Positions 19,263 to 28,230 of a stretch of 64,000 nucleotides of DNA are shown in pieces. The position numbers and the translations under genes were made by a program. The notes below the pieces were generated by a model. It did no database searches. It saw only the letters and a program-made list of their open reading frames with translations, and was not told the DNA's origin. Location: NCBI RefSeq assembly GCF_030433685.1, contig NZ_JAROCF010000001.1:3410001-3474000 (forward strand), in the 5' to 3' direction. The DNA is from Leifsonia williamsii (GTDB lineage: Bacteria; Actinomycetota; Actinomycetes; Actinomycetales; Microbacteriaceae). Positions within the stretch are counted from its first letter, which is position 1. Every line of letters begins with the position of its first letter.

Positions 19263-21346
19263 CGACGATCCTGCCCAGCTACCTGCAGGGCGCCTGGTGG
19301 ACGCCCGGTGGCGGCGCCCCCGGCCTGGCGGGCGACGACGGGGGCGCGGCGAGCGGCACGGAGGTGCGCGACGCCTCCACCGGCACGCCGATCACCCGGG
19401 TGAGCGCCCAGGGCGCCGACCTCGCCGGCGCGCTGGAGTACGCCCGCACGGTCGGCCAGGCGTCGCTCGGCGAGCTGACCTTCCACCAGCGCGCGCTGCT
19501 ACTCAAGCGGATGGCGCAGGAGCTGACCGCGCGCAAGCAGGAGCTGTACGACCTCTCCGCCGCCTCCGGAGCGACGAGGGCCGACGCGTGGATCGACGTG
19601 GACGGCGGCATCGGCGCCCTGTTCACCTACGGGTCGAAGGGGCGCCGCGAGCTGCCGAACGCGCAGGTCGTGCTCGACGGCCCGGTGGAGAACCTGTCGA
19701 AGGACGGCAGCTTCCTCGGCCGGCACGTCTATACCCGCCTGCCGGGCGTCGCCGTGCAGATCAACGCCTTCAACTTCCCGGTCTGGGGGATGCTCGAGAA
19801 GCTGGCGCCGGCGTTCCTCGCCGGCATGCCGACGCTGGCGAAGCCGGCCACGCCGACCGCGTACGTCGCCGAGGCGGCGGTGCGGATCCTGGTGGAGTCC
19901 GGCCTCCTGCCCGAGGGGTCGCTGCAGCTGGTGTGCGGCTCGGTGCCCGGGCTGTTCGACGCGCTGCGGCTGGGCGACCTCGTGGCGTTCACCGGGTCGG
20001 CCTCCACCGCGGAGTCGCTGCGGGCGCACCCCGCGGTGCAGACCGGCGGGGTGCGCTTCACGGCCGAGACGGACTCCATCAACGCGTCGGTGCTCGGTCC
20101 CGACGCCGTGACGGGAACGCCCGAGTTCGACGCCTACGTGAAGCAGCTCGTCACCGAGCTGACGGCCAAGTCGGGCCAGAAGTGCACGGCGATCCGCCGG
20201 GCGCTCGTGCCTGCCGCGCTCGCGGACGACGTGATCGGCGCGGTCGAGAAGCGCATCGCCGAGCGGGTCGTGCTCGGCGACCCGCGGGCGGAGGGCGTGA
20301 CGATGGGGCCGCTGGCGTCGCAGGAGCAGCGGGCCGAGGTGCTGCGGCAGGTCGGCCGGCTGGTGTCCGCGGGCGGCGAGCTCGTGCTCGGCGGCCTCGA
20401 CCAGCCGACCGTCGTGCACGCCGACGGCAGCCGGGGCGCCGCGGTCGAGGGCGCGTTCGTCGCGCCGGTGCTGCTGCGGTTCGACGACCCGCGGGTGGAG
20501 GCCGCGCACACCGTCGAGGCGTTCGGCCCGGTGGCCGCCGTCCTGTCCTACACCTCAGCGGCGGAGGCGGCGCAGCTCGTCGCCCTCGGCGGCGGCTCGC
20601 TGGTGACCAGCGTCGCGACCCACGACCCGGCCTTCGCGCGGGAGCTCGTGCTGTCGACGGCCGGGTACAACGGCCGCATCCTCCTGCTCGACCGCGACGA
20701 CGCCCGCACCTCCACCGGCCACGGCTCGCCGATGCCGCACCTCGTGCACGGCGGCCCGGGGCGCGCGGGAGGCGGGGAGGAGCTGGGCGGCATCCGCGCG
20801 GTGCTGCACCACATGCAGCGCACCGCCCTGCAGGGCACGCCCGACCTGCTCACGGCGGTCACCGGGGTGTGGCACGAGGGCGCCGCGGCGAACGCGGACG
20901 GGCCGCATCCCTTCCGCAAGCCGCTCGCCGAGCTGCGGATCGGCGACCAGGTGCGCACACCGTCCCGGACGATCTCGCTCGACGACATCGAGGAGTTCGC
21001 GACCTTCACCGGCGACACCTTCTACGCGCACATGGACGAGGATGCGGCGGCGGCCAACCCGTTCTTCCCCGGTCGGGTGGCGCACGGGTACCTGCTGGTG
21101 TCGTGGGCGGCCGGCCTGTTCGTCGACCCCGCGCCGGGTCCGGTGCTCGCGAACTACGGGCTGGAGGACCTGCGCTTCCTCACCCCGGTGGTGCCGGGCG
21201 ACAGCATCCGCGTCGCGCTGACGGCCAAGCAGATCACGCCGCGCGAGACCGACGACTACGGGGAGGTGCGCTGGGATGCGCGCATCCTCAACCAGCGGGA
21301 CGAGCTGGTCGCGTCCTACGACGTTCTCACCCTGGTGGCGAAGTAG
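19259..21346 (+). CDS. paaZ: PaaZ: oxepin-CoA hydrolase / semialdehyde dehydrogenase fusion
   Basis: The 695-aa fusion has an aldehyde dehydrogenase part (1 to about 535) with catalytic Glu270 in FTAETDS and Cys309 in SGQKCTAI, and a C-terminal MaoC-like hydratase domain (about 555-695) with GDTFYAHMDEDAA and FPGRVAHGYLL. It opens the oxepin-CoA ring and oxidises the resulting aldehyde to 3-oxo-5,6-dehydrosuberyl-CoA. ATG 19259 overlaps the preceding TGA and follows GAAGGAGGAGACCG. It is the last gene of the first paa operon. Confidence 0.95.
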   Translation: MTTILPSYLQGAWWTPGGGAPGLAGDDGGAASGTEVRDASTGTPITRVSAQGADLAGALEYARTVGQASLGELTFHQRALLLKRMAQELTARKQELYDLSAASGATRADAWIDVDGGIGALFTYGSKGRRELPNAQVVLDGPVENLSKDGSFLGRHVYTRLPGVAVQINAFNFPVWGMLEKLAPAFLAGMPTLAKPATPTAYVAEAAVRILVESGLLPEGSLQLVCGSVPGLFDALRLGDLVAFTGSASTAESLRAHPAVQTGGVRFTAETDSINASVLGPDAVTGTPEFDAYVKQLVTELTAKSGQKCTAIRRALVPAALADDVIGAVEKRIAERVVLGDPRAEGVTMGPLASQEQRAEVLRQVGRLVSAGGELVLGGLDQPTVVHADGSRGAAVEGAFVAPVLLRFDDPRVEAAHTVEAFGPVAAVLSYTSAAEAAQLVALGGGSLVTSVATHDPAFARELVLSTAGYNGRILLLDRDDARTSTGHGSPMPHLVHGGPGRAGGGEELGGIRAVLHHMQRTALQGTPDLLTAVTGVWHEGAAANADGPHPFRKPLAELRIGDQVRTPSRTISLDDIEEFATFTGDTFYAHMDEDAAAANPFFPGRVAHGYLLVSWAAGLFVDPAPGPVLANYGLEDLRFLTPVVPGDSIRVALTAKQITPRETDDYGEVRWDARILNQRDELVASYDVLTLVAK

Positions 21347-21367
21347 GCCCGGCGCCGAGGGACGCAG

Positions 21368-21958
21368 CTAGCGGGTGAGGGCCAGGGCGACGATGGTGTC
21401 GGCCAGGTGCTCGGGGGTCGTGGGGCCCGAGGGCGCGTACCACTCGGTGAGCGAGTTGATCATGCCGAACAGGAGGCGCGCGACGACCGCCGCCTCGGCG
21501 TCGGCCCGGACCGCGCCCTCCGCCTGCGCCTCGGCGACGAGCCGCGCGACCGCCCGGTCGAAGGCGCGCCGTCGCTGCAGCGCGGCCCGCTCGACGTCCG
21601 TGTTGCCGCGCACACGCAGCAGCAGCGTCACGTAGGGGAGCCGCTCGGCCAGCACGAGCACGGCGCCGCGGAGCACCGCCTCCAGCCGGTCCGCCGCGCT
21701 GCCGGTGGTCGCCTCCGGCGAGCGCAGCACCCCTTCCAGCCCGTCGAGTGCCTCGTCGAGGGCGAGCGCGAGCAGCTCCTCCTTGGAGGCGACGTGGTGG
21801 TAGATCGCCGACTTCGACAGGCCCAGCCGCGCCGCGAGCATGCCGATGGAGGTGGCGTCGTAGCCGTGCTCGTTGAACGCGGCGACCGCGACCTCCAGGA
21901 TGCCGCGCTGGTCGTAGCCGGGACGGCCGCGGCGCAGGGTGTCGGTGCTGTCGGTCAT
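21368..21958 (-). CDS. paaR: TetR-family regulator (PaaR-like)
   Basis: The 196-aa protein has an N-terminal TetR HTH ([20 protein letters not shown], then [19 protein letters not shown]) and a C-terminal helical ligand domain with [11 protein letters not shown] near residue 170. It lies between the two paa operons and is divergent from paaA. Both operons are preceded by a similar GATC-centred palindrome, so it is the obvious repressor, with a phenylacetate-pathway CoA ester as probable inducer. ATG 21958 is preferred to the upstream GTG 21982; neither has a strong ribosome-binding site. Confidence 0.88.
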   Translation of the reverse strand: MTDSTDTLRRGRPGYDQRGILEVAVAAFNEHGYDATSIGMLAARLGLSKSAIYHHVASKEELLALALDEALDGLEGVLRSPEATTGSAADRLEAVLRGAVLVLAERLPYVTLLLRVRGNTDVERAALQRRRAFDRAVARLVAEAQAEGAVRADAEAAVVARLLFGMINSLTEWYAPSGPTTPEHLADTIVALALTR

Positions 21959-21993
21959 GGGCTTCAGTGTGGCACGGCGCACGCCGGGCGGGA

Positions 21994-21999
21994 TATACT
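21994..21999 (+). promoter_or_regulatory. -10 hexamer of the paaABCDEG operon
   Basis: TATACT overlaps the first base of the TetR-type operator, so repressor binding would block open-complex formation. The -35 region is unclear; TGGCAC at 21970-21975 has 18-base spacing. The leader is about 55 bases. Confidence 0.6.
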
Positions 22000-22020
22000 T
22001 ACCGAACGATCAGTCAGTAA
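21999..22020. promoter_or_regulatory. TetR-type operator before paaA
   Basis: A 22-base palindrome with the symmetric positions TTAC-n-GA-nn-GATC-nn-TC-n-GTAA. It immediately follows the -10 box of paaA and lies 41 bases upstream of the paaR ATG, so both divergent genes could be controlled. Confidence 0.75.
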
Positions 22021-22057
22021 TGCCGACACGACCGGCAGAACGGGACGGGGAGGGTCG

Positions 22058-23010
<953 letters not shown>

Positions 23011-23014
<4 letters not shown>

Positions 23015-23319
23015 GCGCCGGGACCGAGGCCGCATCATCCGAGGTCTGGCCGCTGTGGGAGGTGTTCGTCCGGGCCTCCCGCGGCCTCAGCCACGTGCAC
23101 GTCGGGTCGCTGCACGCACCCGACGAGGAGCTCGCCGTGCGCAACGCCCGCGACCTCTACACCCGCCGCGGTGAGGGCGTCTCGATCTGGGTGGTGCGCT
23201 CGGACGCGATCACGGCGAGCGACCCCGACGCCAAAGACGCCTTCTTCGAGTCCGCGGCGGGCAAGAACTTCCGGCACGCGACCTACTACACGGCGTCGGA
23301 GGGGGTGAAGCACCTGTGA
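23011..23319 (+). CDS. paaB: Phenylacetyl-CoA epoxidase subunit PaaB
   Basis: The 102-aa protein matches PaaB, the small bridging subunit of the PaaABCE complex: [20 protein letters not shown] near residue 16, [17 protein letters not shown] near 46 and a FRHATYYT ending. It has no catalytic residues itself but holds the PaaAC pairs in a higher-order assembly. Its ATG overlaps the paaA stop (ATGA) and its TGA overlaps the paaC GTG start. Confidence 0.95.
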
Positions 23320-24143
23320 CAGACCCCGATGCCCACGGCCATGTCGAGCTGAGCACGGTGACCCTCTCGGCGGAGTTCGTCGCCGTCGAGTCCGGCACCC
23401 CGGCCTCCCCCGACATCGCCGAGTACGCGCTCTGGCTCGGCGACGACTCCCTGGTGCTGGCCCAGCGGCTCGGCGCCTGGATCTCGCGCGCGCCCGAGCT
23501 GGAGGAGGACGTCGCCCTCGCCAACATCGCGCTCGACCTGCTCGGCCACGCCCGCTCGCTGCTGCGCTACGCCGGGACGGCCGACGGGCGCAGCGAGGAC
23601 GACCTCGCCTACTGGCGCGACGAGCCGGAGTTCCGCTCGGCCTGGCTGTTCGAGCTGCCGAACGGCGACTTCGCGCAGACGATCGTGCGGCAGCTGGCCG
23701 CCTCCCACTACCTGTCCGAGCTGTACGAGCGGCTGCGGGCCTCCGCCGACCCGGTGCTGGCCGGCGTCGCCGCGAAGGCGGTGAAGGAGGTCGCGTACCA
23801 CCGCGAGCACGCCGACCTGTGGCTGCTGCGCCTGGCGCTGGGCACCGACGAGTCGCGGCGGCGCACGCTCGCCGCGTTCGAGACGGTGTGGCCGCTGGTG
23901 GACGAGCTGTTCCGGGACGAGCCGGTGATCGACCGGTTGGAGGGGGTCGCGCCACCCCCCTCCACGCTGCGTCCGGCCTTCGACGACGGGCTGGCACCGG
24001 TGCTGGCGGAGGCGCGGATCGAGCCGCCCACGACCTTCCACTCGGCGGGCGGCGGGAGGCGCGGCCGGCACTCCGAGCACCTCGGGCCGCTGCTGGCCGA
24101 GCTGCAGGTGCTGACGCGACGGCACCCGGGGGCGTCATGGTGA
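23316..24143 (+). CDS. paaC: Phenylacetyl-CoA epoxidase subunit PaaC
   Basis: The 275-aa ferritin-like structural partner of PaaA contains YALWLGDDSLVLAQRL near residue 38, IALDLLGHARSLLRYAG near 70 and KEVAYHREHADLWLLRL near 147. The family has lost most iron ligands and stabilises PaaA. The GTG start 23316 overlaps the paaB TGA. There is a Pro-rich, less conserved stretch around residues 207-245 and the C-terminus runs 7 bases into paaD. Confidence 0.94.
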   Translation: MTDPDAHGHVELSTVTLSAEFVAVESGTPASPDIAEYALWLGDDSLVLAQRLGAWISRAPELEEDVALANIALDLLGHARSLLRYAGTADGRSEDDLAYWRDEPEFRSAWLFELPNGDFAQTIVRQLAASHYLSELYERLRASADPVLAGVAAKAVKEVAYHREHADLWLLRLALGTDESRRRTLAAFETVWPLVDELFRDEPVIDRLEGVAPPPSTLRPAFDDGLAPVLAEARIEPPTTFHSAGGGRRGRHSEHLGPLLAELQVLTRRHPGASW

Positions 24144-24646
24144 ATCACTTCGCGGAGGCCGACCTCGCCTGGGCCGCGGCGGCGGCCGTGCCCGACCCCG
24201 AGCTGCGCGTGCTCACGATCGACGACCTCGGCATCCTGCGCGAGCTGAGCGTCACCGACGACGGCGTGGAGGTCGTGCTCACGCCCACCTACTCCGGCTG
24301 CCCGGCGATGGAGACGATCCGGGAGGACGTCGTGCGCGCCCTCGCCGGCGCCGGTTTCGAGCGGGTGCGGGTGCGCCTCGCCCTCTCCCCCGCCTGGACG
24401 ACCGACTGGATCAGCCCCGCCGGGAGGCAGGCGCTGCGCGACAACGGGATCGCGCCTCCCGACGGCACCGCTCCCGCGCGCGCGGACCGCCCGGCCGGGC
24501 CGGTCGGCCTGCGGCTCGCGGTGAAGTGCCCGCTGTGCGGCTCGCTCGACACCCGCGAGGTCTCGCACTTCGGCTCGACGGCGTGCAAGGCGCTCTACGT
24601 GTGCGACGGCTGCGGCGAGCCCTTCGACCACGTGAAGGCGCTATGA
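24137..24646 (+). CDS. paaD: PaaD, Fe-S maturation factor for the epoxidase
   Basis: The 169-aa protein has an N-terminal MIP18/DUF59 domain (VPDPELRVLTIDDLGILREL near residue 17; TPTYSGCPAMETI with the conserved Cys near 55) and a C-terminal zinc ribbon made of CPLCGS and CDGCGEPFD. PaaD is required for function of the Paa epoxidase, probably by maturing the PaaE iron-sulfur centre. ATG 24137 overlaps the end of paaC; GTG at 24140, giving a 4-base overlap, is an equally good start. Confidence 0.93.
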   Translation: MVNHFAEADLAWAAAAAVPDPELRVLTIDDLGILRELSVTDDGVEVVLTPTYSGCPAMETIREDVVRALAGAGFERVRVRLALSPAWTTDWISPAGRQALRDNGIAPPDGTAPARADRPAGPVGLRLAVKCPLCGSLDTREVSHFGSTACKALYVCDGCGEPFDHVKAL

Positions 24647-25758
24647 GTGGCGGGGTGTCGGGCACCCGGACCCGCCGCGCCCGCTTCCACGAGCTGACCG
24701 TCGCCGAGGTGCGCCCGCTGACCGCGGCGAGCGTCGAGGTGACCTTCGCGGTGCCGGACGAGCTCGCGGGCGAGTACGACTACCTGCCCGGGCAGCACGT
24801 CGCCCTGCGTGCCCACGTCGACGGCACGGAGCTGCGCCGCAGCTACTCGCTGTGCCGTCCGCCGGCGCAGGGCCGCATCAGCGTCGCGATCAAGCGCGAC
24901 CTGGGCGGAGCCTTCTCGACCTGGGCGACGACCGCGCTGCGGCCCGGCGACCGCATCGACGTGATGAGTCCGCAGGGCACCTTCACCGTCGATCTCGGCG
25001 CTCTCGACGGGCGGCACATCGCGGGCATCGCGGCCGGCTCCGGGATCACACCGCTGATGGCCCTCGCGTCGAGCGTGCTCGCGGCGAGCGCGACCTCCAG
25101 CTTCACCCTCGTGTACACGAACCGGACCGCGGTCGACGTGATGTTCCTGGAGGAGCTGGCCGACCTCAAGGACCGCTACCCCGCCCGGCTCGCCCTGCAC
25201 CACGTGCTGTCGCGCGAGCAGCGCACCGCTCCCCTCCTCTCCGGACGCATCGACGAGGAGCGGCTGCGGCGGATGCTCGACACGCTGCTGCCGCCGGAGA
25301 CGGTCGACGAGTGGTTCCTCTGCGGCCCGTTCGAGCTGGTCCAGCTGTGCCGCGACGTGCTGGCGACGTACGGCGTGCCCGCGGAGCGCCTCCACTTCGA
25401 GCTCTTCACGACCGGAGAGCCCGGGGAGGCGCGCGGCGACGCCGGCCGGCCCGTGGTCGTGCGCGAGGGCGAGCGGACGAACACGATCGAGTTCACGCTC
25501 GACGGCCTCACCTCCACCGTCGAGACGCCGGTCGACGCGAACGAGTCGGTGCTCAACGCGGCGCTGCGGGTGCGGCCCGACGTGCCGTTCTCGTGCGCGG
25601 GAGGCGTCTGCGGCACCTGCCGCGCCCGCCTGCTCGCGGGCGACGTGCGGATGACCGAGAACTACGCGCTCGAGCCGGAGGAGCTGGAGCGCGGGTACGT
25701 GCTGACCTGCCAGTCCCACCCCCTGACCGACCGCGTCGTCGTCGACTACGACGTGTGA
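24643..25758 (+). CDS. paaE: PaaE, epoxidase reductase
   Basis: The 371-aa reductase has an FNR-type FAD domain (LPGQHVALRAH near residue 47, RRSYSLCRPP near 64), an NAD(P)H domain (GIAAGSGITPLMAL near 127, FLCGPFELV near 226) and a C-terminal plant-type 2Fe-2S ferredoxin domain with CAGGVCGTCRARLL near 318 and a final LTCQSHP. It passes electrons from NADPH to the PaaAC oxygenase. The ATG overlaps the paaD stop (ATGA). Confidence 0.96.
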   Translation: MSGGVSGTRTRRARFHELTVAEVRPLTAASVEVTFAVPDELAGEYDYLPGQHVALRAHVDGTELRRSYSLCRPPAQGRISVAIKRDLGGAFSTWATTALRPGDRIDVMSPQGTFTVDLGALDGRHIAGIAAGSGITPLMALASSVLAASATSSFTLVYTNRTAVDVMFLEELADLKDRYPARLALHHVLSREQRTAPLLSGRIDEERLRRMLDTLLPPETVDEWFLCGPFELVQLCRDVLATYGVPAERLHFELFTTGEPGEARGDAGRPVVVREGERTNTIEFTLDGLTSTVETPVDANESVLNAALRVRPDVPFSCAGGVCGTCRARLLAGDVRMTENYALEPEELERGYVLTCQSHPLTDRVVVDYDV

Positions 25759-25768
25759 AGGAGTCCGC

Positions 25769-26536
25769 ATGATCGAGTACGCGACCGCCGACGGCATCGC
25801 CCGCATCACGCTCAACGCGCCGGAGCGCCTCAACGCGCTCGGGCCGGACGACCTCCGGTCGCTGTCCGAGGCGTACGAGCGGGCGGAGGCCGACGGCGCG
25901 CGGGCGCTGGTGCTGCGCGGCGAGGGCCGTGCGTTCTGCGCGGGCCGCGACATCGCGGGCGTCGACCCGGCGACCGACGACGTGCCCGGTTACCTCGGCG
26001 CCGTGGAGGCGCTGCTGCGGCGGATCGCCGCCTTCCCTGCCCCGACCTTCGCGGCGGCACAGGGCGCCTGCCTCGGCGTCGGGCTGGGCCTGCTGATCGC
26101 GACGGACGTCGTCTACATCGCCGAGGATGCGAAGGTCGGCTCCCCGTTCGCCGCTCTCGGCGCCGCCCTCGACTCCGGCGGACACTGGCTGCTCGTCTCG
26201 CGCCTCGGCCCGCACCGCGCGCTCGACCTCATCTACTCCGGGCGGCTGCTGTCGGGGGTGGAGGCGGTGGCCGGCGGCCTGTTCTCCCGCGCCATCCCCG
26301 CCTCGGCACTCGTGGACGAGGCGGAGGCGGCGGCCGCGCGGGCGGCAACGGGCGCGACCCAGGCCTTCGTCGCCTCCAAGCACATCGTGGCCGCGCTGCG
26401 CGACGGCGAGCTGGACTTCTGGGGCTCGGTCGCCGCCGAAACGGAGGCCCAGGAGCGCCTGCGCGCGACGGCGGACTACCGCGAGGGCTTCGCCGCGTTC
26501 CAGCAGAAGCGCCCGCCGCGGTTCACGGGTCGCTAG
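25769..26536 (+). CDS. paaG: Enoyl-CoA hydratase/isomerase, PaaG-like
   Basis: The 255-aa crotonase-fold protein has APERLNALG near residue 15, the oxyanion-hole GRAFCAGRDIAG near 53, and GACLGVGLGLLIATDVVYIAED near 98. The position after paaE and the AFCAGRDI signature suit the ring-1,2-epoxyphenylacetyl-CoA isomerase that makes oxepin-CoA. ATG 25769 has GTGTGAAGGAG upstream, 10 bases after the paaE stop. Its stop codon overlaps the stop of the convergent SecB-like gene, the point where base composition drops sharply. It is the last gene of the paa operon. Confidence 0.88.
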   Translation: MIEYATADGIARITLNAPERLNALGPDDLRSLSEAYERAEADGARALVLRGEGRAFCAGRDIAGVDPATDDVPGYLGAVEALLRRIAAFPAPTFAAAQGACLGVGLGLLIATDVVYIAEDAKVGSPFAALGAALDSGGHWLLVSRLGPHRALDLIYSGRLLSGVEAVAGGLFSRAIPASALVDEAEAAAARAATGATQAFVASKHIVAALRDGELDFWGSVAAETEAQERLRATADYREGFAAFQQKRPPRFTGR

Positions 26537-26994
26537 TCGTCGCTATCATCGCCTTCGGTCGCCATTGCGGCTACTCCTTCGAAGTCAAAGGGCAACGAGA
26601 AGGGAGGTAACCCCATCTCGCGCGTCATCGTTTCGATTAGCATTCGATGATATGGATGGCTGGTTTCGTGCGCGAGCCCGGTCGTCTGGTTGAGGGCACC
26701 CTGTTCCACGTCGAGCTCGGTGATTTCCCTGCTGGCTCGCATCACGACCGCAAAACGGCTAGTTACCTTTCCAAGCGGGGCGGAATCCTCGATCGAGGCA
26801 TCGAAAGCCGTGAAGATATACTGCGTTTCCACCGCGACTTCGCCGCGCTTCCGGGAATACGACGCTTTGGGGACTGAATAGTCCAACTCCACAGCCAGTG
26901 AATCCCACGTCTTACCCTTGCGCGTCAGACGCTCCCAGGATCGCTCGAGATGGACAAGCTCAGTTACCTCGAAGGAAAGATTCTCAATCGTCAT
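26533..26994 (-). CDS. SecB-like chaperone of a TAC module
   Basis: The 153-aa protein has the length of SecB and its most conserved C-terminal block: HPYHRMLIETMTREMGLPP leading into FSLPFDF (residues 113-138), corresponding to the SecB pattern of a Pro-x-x-Arg helix followed by GFPPLxLPPxxF. The upstream part alternates beta strands (EVAVETQYIFTAFDASIED) as in the SecB core; the tail is acidic. It is the third gene of a toxin-antitoxin-chaperone operon, overlapping the antitoxin by 11 bases, with AAGGGGG before ATG 26994. By analogy with M. tuberculosis Rv1957 it should protect the antitoxin from aggregation and proteolysis. No SecA/Sec role is implied. Base composition is much lower in GC than the paa genes. 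Confidence 0.78.
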   Translation of the reverse strand: MTIENLSFEVTELVHLERSWERLTRKGKTWDSLAVELDYSVPKASYSRKRGEVAVETQYIFTAFDASIEDSAPLGKVTSRFAVVMRASREITELDVEQGALNQTTGLAHETSHPYHRMLIETMTREMGLPPFSLPFDFEGVAAMATEGDDSDD

Positions 26995-27550
26995 CTGTGT
27001 CCCCTTGCGTCAAGGGCGTCCATTTCAGTCGCGCGTGCGGTATCCGCTTCGCGGTGATGGAAGCGGCATGGAATTGTCCTTCTGGGGCGTTCGGAGCGAA
27101 GCCCTCTGGCACAAAGGTGAAAGAAGGGACGCGCTCTTCACCTCTGACCGCTACACCGATGTATACGTCGGAGTTGATGAACTCACTTTGGTTTCGCGAG
27201 GCCGTCCCGACCTCGGGGGCCTCTTGCTCTTTGGACACAAGCTCCGCGTCCCAGTCATAACCAAGGGCGCGCAAGTACCGACCCAGCGTGCTCACTCGAA
27301 GGTCGTCATCGCCTCCCAATATCTGTGACACTCGACCCTCGCTCACTCGCAGCTTTTCAGCCAGATCTCGCTGGCTCAAATCAGCACGCGCGGCGAAAGC
27401 CTTTGCGAGAAGCACATGGGCCTTGAGCTGCGAATCGGCGGCGGCAAGCTCAATCGAGAGAACTGGGTCCTGCTCAACCATCTCCACTAGCGACCGTCGG
27501 TGAGTTCGAGAGACGGGCCGAGACGGCTTCCGTCTAATTTCGCGTGTCAT
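26984..27550 (-). CDS. HigA-like antitoxin with C-terminal extension
   Basis: The 188-aa protein has a basic N-terminal stretch (RRKPSRPVSRTHRR), an Xre-type HTH at about residues 58-78 (LSQRDLAEKLRVSEGRVSQI) with following helix VSTLGRYLRALGYDW, then about 80 residues beyond the HTH that are Phe/Tyr/Pro-rich (VYIGVAVRG, VPSFTFVPEGFAP). Chaperone-dependent HigA antitoxins carry a C-terminal chaperone-addiction segment here; this extension is the candidate. It overlaps the toxin gene by 17 bases and the SecB-like gene by 11. GAGGA precedes ATG 27550. It would neutralise the toxin and repress the operon. Confidence 0.78.
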   Translation of the reverse strand: MTREIRRKPSRPVSRTHRRSLVEMVEQDPVLSIELAAADSQLKAHVLLAKAFAARADLSQRDLAEKLRVSEGRVSQILGGDDDLRVSTLGRYLRALGYDWDAELVSKEQEAPEVGTASRNQSEFINSDVYIGVAVRGEERVPSFTFVPEGFAPNAPEGQFHAASITAKRIPHARLKWTPLTQGDTDDD

Positions 27551-28070
27551 GCGCTATATCCTCACTACGAATGCGGTGCGCCTCATCGATCTCTTTGCGA
27601 GGCGTGCGCTGACTGGACTTGGGGAAGCAGTGCGTGAGCCGCACGTTCCAGTCGAACTCCGGGAACTCCCAATATTCTGCGCCCGGCACCGCTTCATCTA
27701 TGCTCCCGATCCGCAGCTTTGGGGAAAACAACCCAGCGCCGTCGGTGTCAAACATCGGGAATCGTTTACTAGAAACCTTGAACTCCCAAATGCCGTCTTC
27801 AAGGTCGTTGAAACTGTGCTTGTACGGCGGCTCGCCATTTCTGGCGAAGTACCTGAGTAGCGACAGCAGCTTCACAACGTCACCGGGCTGATCCTCGTCA
27901 GGCCACGGCCCCTCGTCGGGATGGTCCGTGTCCGGATACCAAAGCCCCTCTCGCAGTTCGCCCAAGGCGACAGCGACCGGGGACCACCCACTAGCGTCAA
28001 CGGCGCACTCGACCACATGGAAGTCATCGTCTCCGCCTCCTGCCAGTAAGTCTCGCACTACTTTAGCCAT
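27534..28070 (-). CDS. HigB/Gp49-family toxin, extended form
   Basis: The 178-aa protein carries the HigB/Gp49 (RelE-superfamily) landmarks: a helix pair VVKLLSLLRYFARNGEPPY near residue 65, LEDGIWEFKVSSKR at 90-103 (family pattern LxDGlWELRvxxxgR) and RLTHCFPKSSQRTPRKEI at 144-161 (family pattern LLHGFVKKTQKTPkrEI) followed by basic HRIRSED. Canonical members have about 100-125 residues. The excess is an N-terminal region of about 60 residues with an acidic, Pro-rich loop (DTDHPDEGPWPDEDQP) and an insertion of about 30 residues between the two motifs. The expected activity is ribosome-dependent mRNA cleavage. ATG 28070 has GGGGAGG upstream. It is the first gene of the operon. Confidence 0.75.
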   Translation of the reverse strand: MAKVVRDLLAGGGDDDFHVVECAVDASGWSPVAVALGELREGLWYPDTDHPDEGPWPDEDQPGDVVKLLSLLRYFARNGEPPYKHSFNDLEDGIWEFKVSSKRFPMFDTDGAGLFSPKLRIGSIDEAVPGAEYWEFPEFDWNVRLTHCFPKSSQRTPRKEIDEAHRIRSEDIAHDTRN

Positions 28071-28116
28071 TGGTAAAGCCTCCCCTTAGCCGAGGATAGC
28101 GTAGCTGCGCGCGGGC

Positions 28117-28230
28117 TTAGATGGTGCCACCATGGGCGCGGGCACCTGCCCACGCGGACTCGCGCTGCTGGTTCCAGGTGGCGATACTCGGCTGAGAGAT
28201 CCATAGCTCGATCAGCGGCCGAACAAACAT
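28117..28230 (-). other. Possible 37-residue ORF or gene remnant upstream of the toxin
   Basis: ATG 28230 opens a 37-codon frame (MFVRPLIELWISQPS, ending ARAHGGTI) that looks protein-like in composition but has no ribosome-binding site and no recognisable family. It lies in the 220-base gap between the TAC operon and the flavin monooxygenase. It could be the truncated 3' end of a gene disrupted by the insertion, or chance. Confidence 0.2.

Noticed and set aside
26918..27328. 136-codon plus-strand ORF opposite the antitoxin
   Set aside because: It has no start signals and no recognisable domain, whereas the minus strand shows an HTH protein with overlaps typical of an operon.
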